Positions 1 to 14,004 of a stretch of 64,000 nucleotides of DNA are shown piece by piece. The translations under genes and the position numbers were made by a program. Under the pieces are notes generated by a model. The model saw only the letters and a program-made list of their open reading frames with translations. It had not been told where the DNA came from and searched no databases. Position 1 is the stretch's first letter, and every line of letters starts with the position of its first letter. Source of the DNA: Dysidea avara (Eukaryota > Porifera > Demospongiae > Dictyoceratida > Dysideidae); NCBI RefSeq assembly GCF_963678975.1, contig NC_089274.1:18121633-18185632 (forward strand). Reading direction: 5' to 3'.

Positions 1-120
1 CCATGGCTCATTCAACTACTCTGATTAATGCTATTAAGATAGTCAAGGTGTCTGTGATAAAAATTTAGCAAAATTTTAAGTACCTTTATCAACCACAAAC
101 ACCAAGAAAACGCATATCGC

Positions 121-336
121 AGAAACTTTCTGGCAAATATAGTAGCGCGCTCTCATACACACACACGCACACGCTCTCATACAGATACGCACACACCCAT
201 CACACACGCTCTCATACACATACGCACACACCCAACACACACACGCTCTCATACATATACGCACACACCCATCATACACACGTACATGTACACGTACGCA
301 AGCACGCACGCACGCACACACACACACACACACACC
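121..336. repeat. CA-rich imperfect repeat with ACACACGCTCTCATACA units
   Basis: A minisatellite-like mixture of CACACACGCTCTCATACA units and a CACGCACG run. It is downstream of the last lipin exon visible here, so it is intronic. Confidence 0.9.
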
Positions 337-471
337 TGGTGATTGTCCCATCAATATCTGACACTATGATCTTCTCTGTATAGTCCCACAAGTACAATGT
401 ACACTCAGCAACACAAGTACCCTGTACACATGGCACAGTATCACACGTACAATTATTAATGGTGCTACTAC

Positions 472-3400
472 CTGAAATTTAGTTGTCACTGAAAACTTCA
501 TTTCATTCATTCCATCTTTTAAATCTAAAAGTTTCTAATGGAACAGACCACTGATAACACTGGGCTATTTATAGTCTGTCTACACACCAGCTGATCTGAG
601 GTAAGGAACAATGACTTGTGGTATCTCTTTCTCTTCATTGATCGCTGCCTGCGAGGCAGTGTGCTACTTGCCTCTTCTTCATCACTTGAGATGCTGGCAC
701 TGAGGTGACGACGCATGGAGGACATGTCGTCCTATAAAAGAAGAGAGCTCCCAACTGCATGACTAACACCAAGCAAGCCAACAACTACATGATTATTAAC
801 CTAATTAATGCTTAGCTGTAAGTAACTGGCCAATTTGAAAATAACTTTGATCTAAAATGACTGTTTAATTAGAGTATATACTATTAGAGTAATTAAACAC
901 ATTTCTGCAAGCAAATAGGATCTGTGAAAACCCGACACAATCATGCATTTTTCAAATTCCTGTTTATTAAATATTTATAATGTACTTAGCCAAGTGTATG
1001 CTCTGTTGAGTGATAATATCGATAGTTTGATACTCGCAATCAAAAAATCTTTATTGCGACACGATGATTACTGCCAACTATTGCGATACTGCGGTAAGAT
1101 TATTAAAAACATTGTTACCAAGTTTATTTAACTGTTTTGTAATTCTTTAGGCTTGCTTTTCTGTGAAATGTTTGGTTGCAAGGCTATAACAAGCTATATA
1201 TATATATATATGTTGGCCGCCCATGCAATTAGTCGAACGCTTCGCAAAGGGTTTAAAATCCTACTAAAAATACTGCTTGAGAAGCTGGCCTAGCTGTTTT
1301 ATAACTACTTGGTTTGTTTTTTCATGAAAAGTTTGGCTGCAGGGCTGTAACAAAAATTGTTAAAATATCGGCCGCCCACACTATTAATTACCTAATTAAT
1401 GAGCTTACAAGAATAGTAAAGTGTTAATCATACTTAGCATGTTTATTTGTCCATTGAATACTTGGAACTTGATTAAAAATCATCACACCTCAATCAAAAA
1501 GTATAATAATACTTCAATATCTATTGTGATATTGATTTTTCTACTATCGCTCAGCACTAATGCTCTGGCAAAGTGTCAATATCATATGCCTGTGAGCTAC
1601 TATAAAGTAGCAAAAGAAGAAAAATCGATTTGTACAGTAAGTACAGGGAAAATAAATTACAGGTGCTTACCAAAACAGTTGTAACTTACGAGCAGACTGA
1701 CATATGGAGTTGCAATTTACACCATCATGTTTGGGGAATTGATTACTGGGTGAGTTTTTCCTTATATCACCTTTCTTCACTATAGTAGACCCTTGGTTAT
1801 CCGACCCTTGTTATTCTGTAACCTTGTTTATACGAAAATGGAAATGACTGTTCTATTAGAGTATTTCGAGTACAGGTGTATGTTCTATTAGAGGATTTTA
1901 ACAGAGCTCTGTATATAAATGTATGGGCTTCAGTTATCCGAACTATTCACTTATCTTACCATTGCCTGAGACACACTGAGGTTCGGATAACCGAGGGTCT
2001 ACTGTACATACAAAGGCGAAATAAATTACAGAAAAATCAACCGCGTATTATTTCAACACAAACGCCCATAGCTTGCATATCCTTGGGTCTACTGCAACGA
2101 AACAAAGATTTTCGAGCTCCTATTGAGTAGGTGAATAAGATGATATCCAGGGTTTTTTTGCTGTTAGGCCTTTTCTTCACTAAAAACAAAGTGTTTTTTA
2201 AAAATAATACACAAGTATTTCACCCATTGTACTCAATGCTTATGCAATCATGTCGGGCTGTCACAGATCCGGTTACATATGCTGTGCAACTATATACTGA
2301 GCATAAAGTTACCTCCTTTTTGTCCATACTGCTGTCCTGTGAACGACCCCATAGCCATGAAAATCTATTTGAACCTTTCTTGGGCATAAAGTTCTTGACA
2401 AGCTGATCTTGCACCAACTAAATACAAGACATCAATGCAAAACCAACATGATTAATTATGACATACCGATGGAAGTGGTTGTTGAAATACTAATATAGAC
2501 ATCAACATTGGAGCAGCCACTTGCCAGCTGTAATATCTAATAGAAGAAACACGAGACACAAGTACAGGTCCCAACCCTCTATATACATGTGAAAATTCTC
2601 CATATAACAATGTTAACTTTTAAGATGGGCTATCTTTACTGAGATTTAGTTCCCAGAGGTGACAACAAGCATACAGCCAGTTCATTATACTATCCTACTG
2701 AAATATTTATAGCTTCTAAGAGAAGTTCTCCTCCCTCGAATTTCTACTTTTGAATTGTCCTAATACATACAACACACAGGTGACTCACTTCCCTGCCAAC
2801 CTGACCACAAGGTTGGGACTATTGAATAGTGTCGGGTTGTTACAGAAATCTCTGTAGGACACCTGATACTGCACGAATAACTCTACACAACACAACCATC
2901 AGGACATCATCATATAGTGATGGAATATACCTTCTGGTATTTCATTGCTGTTCTCCTTCAGTCTTCCACATAATGACAAGGCCACTCCATCTATCACTGA
3001 CCTGTTGTCATACAGATATGTAGTTGAGACTGTGTGAGCTTATGTGTTTGTACAGTACTGTGTGGTATGTGGTGTATGAATTAAATAGACATTTCATTTG
3101 TCATGCACGCACGCACGTATGCACACACATACGCACGCACATATGCACACACGTATGCACGCATGCACACACACACACACTTACATCATGCCATCCAGTT
3201 CTTGCTGAAGGTTATTGTGACTTTGTTCTGTTCTTGGTCCAGTTGGAGAATGAACAGGGGTACTACCAAATCCAGAACTCTCCTGGGCTGGATCTTCTGA
3301 CTCAGTCAGACTAACATCCAAACTCAGTGGCCTCCTGTAATGAAAGAGACATATGTATTGTATGGAATCTAAACAAACACATAAAACAGACACTATCATG

Positions 3401-6400
3401 AATTATGTCTATAAATACATAAACTGCTTGCAGGGCTCCTTATTACATAGGAATTTAGCACAATAGGACACTAACTTACTGTTGTGGAAAGTACAGTGAC
3501 ATCAGTTCAGGTTTGTTGTCGTCCAGTTCATCAAGGTATATCCCATCCTCCAACTGAATTGAAAGGAAATAGGAGCTAAACTACACTTCATATCAAGTAG
3601 ATACCACATACTTGTAGGTGCTGATATTGTACAAGTGTTTCATGCATGACACGATAACTACTAGATAACATTGGCTATGTGTGTGATTTTACTACGTCCA
3701 TTTGTGTATGGGATGTGTTTCAAGCAAATTCATGAGCCAATGAATAAACAATACTGTATTGTAGTTAACATATTACGGGAAGTCTGGTTCTTTGTACTAG
3801 TGGTGTATTGCATTACAGAAGTAGTAGTTATTAACAATTAATGGTATGAAAGTGTTTCAACTAACTGCGCATAATGTTGGCTGTACAGACGAAAATTACA
3901 ATGGTGACTTACAATTATAGCTGCCGACAGCACTTCTTTAAATGTTGGCACCACCCACGAGGAAATTCAGTAAACTTAAGCACAGCGAAAACCCAATTAT
4001 GAGGAGCTTAATATCATCAGTTTGGGCAATGGGTTTTCAATGGGCTAGCAAGAAGTTGGATCAGTTGGATCCTGCAGAGCTGCTAGTGTTCTGAGTCAGT
4101 TATGGTTAGGAACATAGTTAGTCATCCTTTGACATCATTTTGCTACTGCCAGCTACTGTGTTTTATTAAGTTCACCGTACTAAATATTTCATTTCACAAC
4201 AACAAAAATACATTTCATCAAAATTTTTAAAGGACAAGTACTTTTGAAGTTGTTTTTTTCAAGTACAAGAATGTGTAGATACTCACTCAATTGATATAAA
4301 CAACATTTAGGTAGACTTACGCTAGGCAATCTTCTTTTCCTTGTGCTCCTGAGGTACTTCATCATACGAATGAAAAACCAGTCACGTGATTGAGGATCTG
4401 TTAATGACAGTATATATGGTAACCTTTGGTGCTATCAACTGTACCGTTAACAACTTCTTGCTGTCTAGCACTTTCTTCTTTACAGGCATCCATGGTGGAC
4501 TCATTGATAGTTGAGTCTCCCTAGGATTAACACAGTGTTTAAGTACATTTTGAATGAAGAATAAACTTTAATTAAACCATGAAATCTTTGGCTGTGTGAC
4601 AAGGATCACTCATCGAATGAGTGGACCCCTGGGTTATTAATAAATTTAATGGAGGATAACAGTATGTTACCAGCTTCAAATAATACTTCATTTTGTGTCA
4701 CATCAAACTAGTTAAACAGGACTGTACATACATGTACATGTGAGACTGTGAGTACAGGGGCTACACACATCCACATACACGCTTACTGTTGAACGATTCC
4801 AACTCAGTTCCACTTCAGTGTCACTATGATAAGGTGCCTGGTTATCGTCTGCTCTTGATCTAAAAAATAAGTAAGCAAAAATATCAATAACAATTTGTGA
4901 CCGGGCCTGCGAAAATAGGGCATGTGGGCACAAACTACACCCCATCCCTCTACTGGTCATATCTCGGTGCTGGAAATGTATATTTCCATTCTGTAACTTG
5001 CATCATGATGCCAATTAAATGCTTACTAAGAGCTGAAAATTGCAATGCCATACCATAATGGTGCAAAAAGTTGTGAGTAATGGAAGTGTGAAAAAGTAGG
5101 CAAAAATCATGTGCCCACATGCCCTATTATCGCAGGCCCGGTCACATTTATTATAGACTGTATCCTCCACACAGACATTAAACATTATGTCACATGCAAA
5201 ATTACAATTTGTGACTGGATCTGAAAAAACCAAATATAATAGGTACTTTATATATGTGTGTGTGTGATCGTCTCAGCGAAAACCTGTCTAGTTCACACAA
5301 GCATGCGTATTGAGAAAAACAAAATTTAAAAAAATTGGTGAAATTATGCATGTTACAAAGAAAATTTTACATCAAGCCATTACTCAGGAAAGGAAGTGCT
5401 AAATTGCTTAAACCTATATACCATCTTATTCGCCTACTCATGGGGAGTTCGAAAATCTTTGTTTCATTTTTCTGTAGCCCCAATGGTTTGCATGTCATGT
5501 GCATTTGTTTACGATGCGGTTCAGCCAAGGTATAGTTTTAGCCCTGCAGTCACTTACGCATAGACATATGAAGGCAGTTTTATTGAAGAAACGGCAACGA
5601 TTTTGTGTACGTCTTCTGTCAATCCATGGTGAACACTGTAAGCCAAATCCCAACTTTGTAGACTAATCCAAACCGAAGTTATGGCTGGTAATGTAAGTGC
5701 CTGTAGTTTATTTTTAGTATAGTCACTGTACAAATCAATTTCCTTGCTTCTTACTTTCTAGCATTGTAATTCCAAAACTACTCACCATAATCGACTGGAA
5801 TTTTGGTGAACCATTCCTTGGACTATGCAGGTTATGCTGAGAAAATAAAAAGAAATTTGGTAGTTGTGCGAACTAGACAGGTTTTTCGCTGAGATGGTCA
5901 CATATATTCGCCTCGGCGTTTATCAACAGTAGACTTCCTCTGACTTCGGAGTCTGGGTGTATATAAGTGCAATACACCGAAGTGAGCCATGGTTCATATG
6001 ATATATACCATGTTTCTAAATTAATCTACACTACATTACTTACTAACAAGCCATACGCACACAAACCAACTTAAAGTATATACTTACACTTAATTCGCCA
6101 TAGTTTGGCATGGTAGACACGCTGGAAACGTCCCTCTCACAATTCAGCTCTCACAATGAAGAATCAAATTGATTGTGGGACTTAGTAAACATATCTCCGT
6201 ATTTCACCAGGACCTGTCCGTTCATATCAACAAACGTAGGAGCAACGTTACTTGCTGCCACCCATCATCGAAGTCGCTAGGTATGGGTATAAAATGAGTC
6301 CAGTGGGTGGACTCGTACTGGCTGGGGTGATTGATCGTCTAGCGTGACAAAGGCTATTAGCCTGAGTCATCTGGGTGATTAGTCATGCTAGTGTTGGCGT

Positions 6401-9400
6401 CATTCGCCCGCCCACGTCGGGCTATCAGCCCGTAATCATGACACAGTAATGTGTCATGTGACATCCCAGGTGAGTATATATATACTTACCTGGGTGAGTA
6501 TATATATATACTTACCTGGGTGAGTATATATATACTCACCTCAGGTAGGTATATATATACTCACCTCAGGTAGGTATATATATATTCACCTGTGTGTTGG
6601 GGTGCATATGCCCTATATGCAACCAGCGGCGCCTTTGAAGTTTCACGTGATCATGGTATATATATATATATAACATCAGGATAAATTGCTCGTTGTAGAT
6701 TTCGTTTCCCTTTGTTTGAAAGATCAAATAATGAACTTGAGTTATATTTTAATTTCAAAATGCTTCATTCTTGGTGATGGCAGGGATATCATCCTATTCA
6801 CCTAGGATTTTGAAAATTGTTATTGGTTGCAGGAAATGTGAGATATGAATGCTTGCTTACATCGTGACAGAAAGAAAGTATATGGAGTCAATTTTTCTTC
6901 ACTGAGTCTATGGTGAAGAAAAGGAGCACAGAGAAAATTTCATCCAGCAATGAATTTGCCCGTTCATGGTAAATATGTTATGGAATAAGTTTCAACTCCA
7001 TATATAACTATATTTGTAAATTATTATATAGTTATACAACAGGCATGAGTGCTCTGCCTGATATAAATGCACGAGCCTGAGGACCGTCAGGCCCGAAGGC
7101 AAGTGCGTTTATACAGGCAGAGCACGAGTGCACGTTGTATAACTGTTATGTACCACTCACCTAATAGGTGGGGAGAGTCTCACAAGACAGCTGTAACGCT
7201 TATAAAGGCCAGGTTTCAAACATCGATTGCGGGTAACCAAAGTTGCGATGACGTTCCCTCTACAGTACTGCAGCCACCCGAGATATTGAAAGCTAGTATG
7301 CTATGGGTTATATCACTAACCTGCATTCGCTGTTCAACTCTCATCATGTAGTGTTCAGCATGCCAGCATGATCACTCAATCGCTATATAGACTAAGCACC
7401 AGACTAATCGCCATAGTGATTCTCTCGAGCAAAAAAAAAAGCAGCCAATAGACGGTTTAAGTAAACAAAACCTAACTACTAAACGATACTAGTCTAATTC
7501 TTACTATTCACACTGGCTAAACTTGGCATGACAAAACTGGTTACCACAATCGGACGTAAAGGTGAGTATTATTTAGAATATAATAGTTTTATTGAGTTAT
7601 TGTCGAAGTGGACTACAGTTTAATCTGGGTTCAAATAGCATCAGACTAGTAAGGTGTATAAGTACATTTATATATATGTAGACTAGAGTTGTGGCCACCG
7701 CGTTGGCTTTTTCGATCACCATTGGCCGCTTGGTAAACATTATACGTATTGGTGACGTTATGGCCCACAATCGACCTTTACATGTCAGGCTATAAAAGAA
7801 TTCGAGTGATCTGTGAGGTGTCTTTCCACCTATTAGGTGAGTTGTCATAGTGGTCTTGGCTGGCGGCACTTGTGCATTGCTGCACAAAACCGCAGCCAGT
7901 GCAATATCTGTATATGCACTTCGGTCAGTGCATTAAGACGTATAATGCACTCGTTGCGGTCTGCAAAACCGCAACCAGTGCGTTATAAGTTATAATGTAC
8001 TTGCTGCGGTCAGCAAGAGTGCCATATACAAATTATGGTACTGGCAGGGCCTTTGAACTGCCCATGCAGAATGGTACATCACTAATTATTTAGTGCCTGT
8101 AATATATTTTTCCCAATTCCATAGTCACTATTTTGTAATGCTGCAACTCCAAAAGCTCTCAGCACATGAAGCTGAAACATTTTCTTGGCTACTTAGGCAA
8201 TTAAGATTTGATTGTAAAAATACATCAGGTCCAGTCACATTGCATTCACAGATTTTAAACTGAACTTTTAAAGCAATTAGATACATGTGCACTAAAGGAT
8301 ATGCACACTCACTCGCTCGCTCACTCACACTGACACTCAATCACAGACACACAGACAGATATTGACTAGTGCCCTGCATGAGGCTGCACCATATCTCACA
8401 GGTGAAAGTGTGGGCATCCAAAGTCCCACCTGAACCTCATTCCACCCGCACGCACGTACACACACACTTACACAGTCAGTGTAGAGTCAACTTCTCCATC
8501 AGAGAAAGGATGATAATTATCAGATATACTTTCTGATGGCTTATCCCACTACACAACAGTCAAAAACAACACTAACTCAGCAATAACTCATATATCACAC
8601 ATCTAATAGTCATGATTACAAAGGTAAGCAAAGGATTACATTGTACTTCAGTCTTCACTTAAATAAATTTTACATGTACCATACATCCTCATTAGTTCAT
8701 TGCTGATTAGTATTGGCTTCCATTATATTCCCATACAATCATACACATACTCAGCTACATGGAATGTACTGTACAATTAGTACCTGAAACAGTTACTTTT
8801 GAACTTTTTTTCAAAAATCTATTTTCCCATTACCAACTATATTTCACAACACTTAATGACTTCATACTCATCATGTAACAAAGGAAGGATTATCTCATCG
8901 TACACTTTAGTGGGAGGAAACTCTAGTATTCTATTGTGTCATTAGTTTATTAAGTTTCACTGCATGTATACCTACTTATTCCACCTGTATGGGTACAGAT
9001 ACCATACAACACACATACACAAGACAAGAAGGCCCCATCTGACTTGTGTGTGTACTATTGTGTATGGGCACACAAGAAAGCACTAGGAACAAAAGATTAA
9101 TTTCAGTTTCTCGCATCTATTTTCACTTCTGAAACAGGAAAATCTTGGGCCAAAAAAAAGTTTTGGGTTCTAAAATTTATAGGATGAGACAAATACCTCT
9201 TAGAGTACATTTTATAGTAGACTGACCATGCATGGTCTGAAGTATGGTACATAGATACAGTAGAACCAACAAAGTACATAATACAAGATTAATTCCTTTT
9301 AAACATTGTTTTTGGTTCAGTAATGGTCAAACACACACAACTGGTATAAAAAAATCACACTAAACAGGAAACATATTCAAGTATTGAATTGTGTCTTCCT

Positions 9401-12287
9401 CCATTGTGTAAGTGTGTGCTGCTCTTTTAACCCACAGACTAACTTAACCATAAAAGTACATGATTATAAATGTAAATGTTAGAGAGTTGAACTAGAAATT
9501 AAAGTTTGTGTAATCAATATTAGAATTTTGGATTGAAGAAGTGATACTGTACAGAGTTACTGAGAGAACAGTAAAGCACATGATCTAAACTACAAACAAT
9601 GGTTCTTACATCAATCTGATCCATACTAAGGCTGATCCCACTCAAAGGAGATGCTCGAGGTGTAGACGTTCCATCACTACCAGTTGTTGATAGTGGTTGA
9701 GAGAGCTACACAGGTAAGCATTATAAAGCATGCACATGTACTGCTAATATTATGTCATCAATATTTAATTTAGTAAACCGTTAATGTATGTACGTTGATG
9801 TAAGTTTTATTGATTCTCTGTTATTTACAGTCACGAAGGAATGGACTGGCAAAGTTTCAGCTTTGTAAGTTAAGTAGTGTGGGATATACGGTATACTGGA
9901 TATCCGGACAATAAATAATATTTGTAAAATAATCTACAGGTGCTTCAGAACCAGAGTCGGGTGTAACTAGTTACTTTGTAACTAAGTTATGTAATTAGTT
10001 ACTTTAAAAAGTAACTAGTAACTTGTAACTAGTTACGACTGCTTGAAAAGTAACTAAGTTACAATAGTAACTAGTTACAACAGTTACACTGTAACTATAG
10101 GTAATTAATACTAATTATACTTTAAAATCAAGAGCGCTTCAATTTTTGTGCTATAGCCACATTAAGTAGACACTTTCTGTGTACTGTTCTTCATGATTCA
10201 GCTTATAACAGTTGAAACTTAGCTGAAATGGCTACAGAATCACTATTTTCAGAAAGCGTGCACATAATTATTATATGTAGTTCTCTTCTTCCTTGCTCTG
10301 GGCAAAAAATCATATTACTAAAGTTAACAAACAAGCATAACTTAATATATGAAGGTAACTAGATATTTTGTTACATTTTAAAAAGTGATAACTGTAACTA
10401 AGCTACATGGGATAAAAGTAACTAGTTACTTTTACAAAGTAACCAGTTACTTTTACGAAGTAACTATCCCAACTCTGTTCAGAACTTATTGATGCAACGG
10501 TATACAGGGATGAAACTTCTTGGCTCATCATATTTACTACGAATCTGTGAATCCATCAACCCCAACATATGCTTCTGTGTTTGAGATGGAAGACATATTC
10601 ACTGAAGAAAAATTGTTCGTAAATTCTTTCATCACAATGTAAACAAACATTTGTAAATCAGAAACCCACCCGTGTACAGAGTAAAACACAGTGGATATAA
10701 GATTCAGCTTGATTCAGCTGGTTCTGTGCTTCACCACTACAAGGACCAACAACCTAAATATACATTGTGGGCTTGTGCAAGTTCATTACTATTTGGTACA
10801 TGTGATCCCAAACTCATGCATAGCCAACCAGGTTGATAATGAGCTGGCTAGCCTGGGAAGGTGTAAGGTTGTGTAGCATCTAATGAAATGAATACAGCAC
10901 CAATAAGCGGTATAAACTAATTACTAAGAGCATTACTTAAAATATTATTATGTATAGAATAAATAGACCAGAAACGTAGCTGGGTGGACATGTGCCCTAC
11001 CATCTCAACTATAGTTGCCCAACCATCACCAACAGTTTAACAGTTTTGCAAAATATGTCAGCCTATAAGACTTAAATGCAACCAACCTACCACATACCAC
11101 AGTGTTTAACCTGTACAACACGGTTTGAAAGTCTTGTAGTCTTTGACAATGTCATGTGATCAAATAATGATTGTGAGGGGGAAAATCCCTTGGAAATCCC
11201 CATGACCCCTTCTAAGTTGCACGTGAATAAATGGAGCCAAAGTTGCCGTGACAAGTGAGAAATGCCATGCAGTTGGATTGTACTGAGGATGGTGTCCAGT
11301 AATGGTATGAGTAGATGGCTTGCTGAGTCTGAATCAGAGGTGTGAAGTAAAGTGTACTAAGAAGTGCAAAACGCCAAAAGTCAAGCAAAGGAATTTTAAA
11401 GTGGACAAAATGACTTTCTACAATCACCATTTTTGTATAAACATAAACTCATATAGGGTGCATGTGATACTGTCAATAACATCTGTAGTGTTGCCTAGCC
11501 AGGTTAGCTATCACACATTAATTCCCTGAGATGCAGTTCTCTCCTTACTGTTCAGAATACAGTGTTGACCCAGTAAGTCTATGTTTAGCACCCCGACTTA
11601 CAATGAGGCTCAGAACTGGTTTTTATGGGTTGTACATGTGCTGTCATGGCTAGCAGTTTATAGTGCCAAGAGTGGTGTGTTTTGTTTCTTGTGGCAGGTA
11701 GTCACATGATTTTCTGCTACCACAATCATGGATCCAGGCACAGCTATAGTTTAGCTGGCCATTTGTTATTTGCATGCAGCATCATTTGTTCAAACTATAG
11801 CATAGCTAGCTGTAGATCTTGTGTGCATACACTTTCTATAATTAGACAATGCCTCTCATTAATGGGAGTGTGTTTCATGTGTATACAGGGTACCATGTAT
11901 GCCTACCCATCAGAAAATTTCTGGCTACGTCCCTGAAATACACACATCATACACACATGTGCACACAGACACACACACCTCTTCTGTGCTAGTTTCAAAA
12001 GATTCATACACAACACCAGGTTTCTTGACTGGCGATCCCTTGTTACTCTCCCTGCCAGTATCAGACTGTTCAGTGTTATCATCAGACCTCATACTGAATG
12101 TGGATTCTGATGACTCCTCACAAGATGTATACTTGACCTCCGCCACTTTATCATCAGATACCGTCCCCTCCAACTGTTCAGCATGTGCAGGTAGAGTGGT
12201 CTGAGGTGTCACCGGAGTTGTAGTCTAGAGGAAATGCAATGGAAAAAAACATGAGTTACTACTGTTTGTGCATTGCATGCTGCCTCT

Positions 12288-12370
<83 letters not shown>

Positions 12371-13744
12371 TGGTGTGTGTGTGTGTGGTGTGTGTGTGTG
12401 TGGTGTGTGTGTGTGTGGTGTGTGTGGTGTGTGTGTGTGTGGTGTGTGTGTGTGTGTGTTTGTGTGTGTGTGTATGTGTGTACTGTACTGCATCAATCAC
12501 ATCAGGTACCCACATGCAAGTGCTCCTGATCACATGCTACCCACATCACTGGTTTCTATAGTATAACATACCAACTCACACACCACAGTGGTGCGATAAA
12601 GACCACAATATAAACCACTATTGTTGGGACAGGTTGATCTGGTTAGTCTACAGGTACTACCCTTACATTAGCAGCTGGTTCAGTGGTATATATACACAAC
12701 AAGTTCAACAGGTCCATAAACATTGTAGGAAATGTATTATTCAGCTACAAATACTTCATACATTGTGAAGTTATATGAAAAACAAAAGCACACTGAGGCA
12801 AGGTCCTGAAACTATAATAAAGCATTCATTTCAGGTTGTAGCTACCATACACCCACTTGTGCCCTTGACAGTTGCTATTATTACAAGATCTCTTTTTGAA
12901 AATGATGGGATAACATGGATACATCACTTGAGCTAAGAAATGTTACCACTCAGCTGCTAATTTGTCTGCTAAATGGTCTGACAATGTGTGTGTATTGGTA
13001 AAAAGCAGTCACATGGCTGGCACAGCCATATAAATTAGTCTTATGTCTCCCAGTACTAACAGTATTCCCAGTAGAATAAGGAATGTAATGTATGATGCAA
13101 CATTGTTCCTTTATGGGGAGATCCTAGCCTAACCACAAAGTGTACTAGGACACCTGCTGCAATGTGCTAACCTAAACAAATTTTGGACAAACTGGTGCAT
13201 CAAGTTATTTGTCCACTTATGCCCTCTTCACAACAGCTATGACAAGACACTTGCTTTGGCAGTGTGGGTGCATAGATTTATAGACCCCAGGTACATACCT
13301 GGAGTCTATAAATCTATGGTGGGTGTGACATCACATCATAATAAAGTATGCAGACTTATTATATGACACACAGAGGGACAGCTTAGTCTACTACACGCCT
13401 TACGTTACCTGCTCCTCAGGCTGTATGGGCTCCACAAAAAATGCTGATCCACTTTCGTCTAGTTTCATATAAAGAGATGTCAATTTTCCGTTTACCGTTA
13501 TTTCAATCTGCAATTTAAATACGCACTAACATTAGATATACTATGTAAGTATAAACACCTTCTTTTGTAGATCGCCTGGTCGCAGGACGCCCATTTTTCC
13601 AAATCTGACGTGAAAAGGACTACTTTTAAGATTTCCATCTTTCTGTTTCACAACAACGATGTCGATGGCGCCTGTCAAATTGGCAGCATTTAGATCGTTG
13701 TAAAAGTCTTTCCACGAGGACACAACGCGACCCAGGTAATTCAT
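472..13744 (-). CDS. LPIN: Lipin (phosphatidate phosphatase), 5' part, 14 coding exons; cut by left window edge
   Basis: Lipins dephosphorylate phosphatidate to diacylglycerol at ER membranes and also act as transcription co-regulators. Exons on the minus strand, each with GT/AG borders and continuous phase: 13744-13559, 13507-13409, 12224-11979, 9705-9610, 8548-8472, 4859-4787, 4520-4445, 4397-4321, 3553-3480, 3334-3185, 2536-2467, 2417-2313, 731-588, 534-472 (1536 nt, 512 codons). Residues 1-95 are a typical N-LIP domain, starting MNYLGRVV and including [16 protein letters not shown]. Later lipin landmarks are HPFSDGE (about 222), LYFPQ (about 331), YYSWQVAAP (387-395), [15 protein letters not shown] (419-433), and [12 protein letters not shown] then FSVTT just before the edge. 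Two basic stretches (STRKRR near 305, [10 protein letters not shown] near 470) could be nuclear signals. The start at 13744 is chosen because lipins begin MNYVG. The catalytic DXDXT haloacid-dehalogenase half must lie left of base 1. Phosphatase activity is family knowledge. Confidence 0.93.
1130..1385. repeat. Two diverged tandem copies of a ~190-bp unit
   Basis: AACTGTTTTGTAATTCTTTA ... GTTTGGTTGCAAGGCTATAAC ... TGGCCGCCCA is echoed by AGCTGTTTTATAACTACTT ... GTTTGGCTGCAGGGCTGTAAC ... CGGCCGCCCA. It lies in a lipin intron. Confidence 0.6.
1783..2004. mobile_element. Pogo/Tigger-type MITE, 222 bp, TA target duplication
   Basis: The left end AGTAGACCCTTGGTTATCCG mirrors the right end CGGATAACCGAGGGTCTACT, with TA at both flanks (1781-1782, 2005-2006). 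It lies in a lipin intron. It has no coding capacity. The subterminal motif ACTGTTCTATTAGAGTATTT is at about 1850. Confidence 0.85.
3103..3183. repeat. CA/CGTATG-rich repeat next to lipin exon 10 donor
   Basis: Read on the lipin strand, GTAAGT at the donor (3184) runs straight into GTGTGTGTGTG and CATGCGTGCATACG repeats. Confidence 0.9.
4896..5147. mobile_element. MITE of the TGTGACC family, 252 bp
   Basis: Ends are TGTGACCGGGCCTGCG and, inverted, CGCAGGCCCGGTCACA; the near-identity continues over about 35 bp. It lies in a lipin intron. Confidence 0.8.
5263..5902. mobile_element. MITE of the TGTGACC family, 640 bp
   Basis: Terminal repeats of nearly 40 bp: left TGTGATCGTCTCAGCGAAAA and CCTGTCTAGTTC, right the inverted equivalent ending GAGATGGTCACA. 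It lies in the same lipin intron, about 115 bp from the previous copy. Confidence 0.8.
6466..6592. repeat. Tandem palindromic TATA-rich repeat
   Basis: Four to five units of about 30 bp, each of the form CAGGTGAGTATATATATAC followed by its inverse. Units alternate between TTACCTGGG and TCACCTCAG joins, so the block can form a chain of hairpins. It lies in a lipin intron. Confidence 0.8.
7021..8095. repeat. Dyad-rich unclassified repeat region in a lipin intron
   Basis: Inverted segments include ACTCACCTAATAGGTGG (about 7144) against CCACCTATTAGGTGAGT (about 7826). A quasi-palindrome at 7035-7140 (AGTGCTCTGCCTG / CAGGCAGAGCACGAGTGC) and a GTGCATTA/TAATGCAC-type block at 7890-8010 add to it. 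No protein homology seen. Confidence 0.4.
9952..10477. mobile_element. hAT-type MITE, 526 bp, 8-bp target duplication
   Basis: Ends are CAGAGTCGGG and CCCAACTCTG, with exact 8-bp TTCAGAAC duplications at 9944-9951 and 10478-10485. The inside is full of GTAACTAGTTAC palindromes, as in known hAT MITEs. It lies in a lipin intron. Confidence 0.9.
12291..12482. repeat. (GT)n microsatellite in a lipin intron
   Basis: A pure GT run of about 70 bp, then GTGTGGTGTGTGTGTG variants to 12482. It sits about 65 bp upstream of the lipin exon 3 acceptor. Confidence 0.98.
13271..13317. mobile_element. Palindromic micro-element with 7-bp duplication
   Basis: CATAGATTTATAGAC, a nearly complementary centre (CCAGGTACATACCTGG), then GTCTATAAATCTATG. 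GTGGGTG flanks both sides. The terminal sequence differs from the CAAGAGTT pair. It lies in a lipin intron. Confidence 0.65.
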
Positions 13745-14004
13745 TTCACTGTATGCAAAAAACTTCAAATCAAACGTCAAGTTGTTGCGCTTATTAGTTT
13801 ACGGAATGAAAGGTCGATAATTATTATTTACGCGCTTAAAGGCATAATTAATTTGAAAGGCGTTGCGTGGGTTTCCGACACTCCTTAAAAAAGTCACTAC
13901 CTAAATGCGGTTCCACTAAATGGCAACCATCTAAAAGAGATTGTAGGTTATATATGCGGAAGGTGTGTTGAGCTGCTCGGCCAACAAGATATTACAAACA
14001 CAAG
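13745..14004. promoter_or_regulatory. Bidirectional promoter between lipin and TMCC genes, with putative noncoding TMCC exon 1
   Basis: The lipin start codon (minus strand, 13744) and the plus-strand TMCC gene diverge from this interval. A strong donor, CAAG|GTGAGT, sits at 14004/14005. The coding TMCC exon has its acceptor at 16579/16580, only 15 nt before the ATG. A noncoding first exon ending at 14004 is therefore the simplest reading. No TATA box stands out. The shared control region is inference from geometry. Confidence 0.4.

Noticed and set aside
12209..12566. Several ~100-codon ORFs on both strands
   Set aside because: They are translations of the GT/CA microsatellite (His-Thr or Cys-Val runs), not genes.
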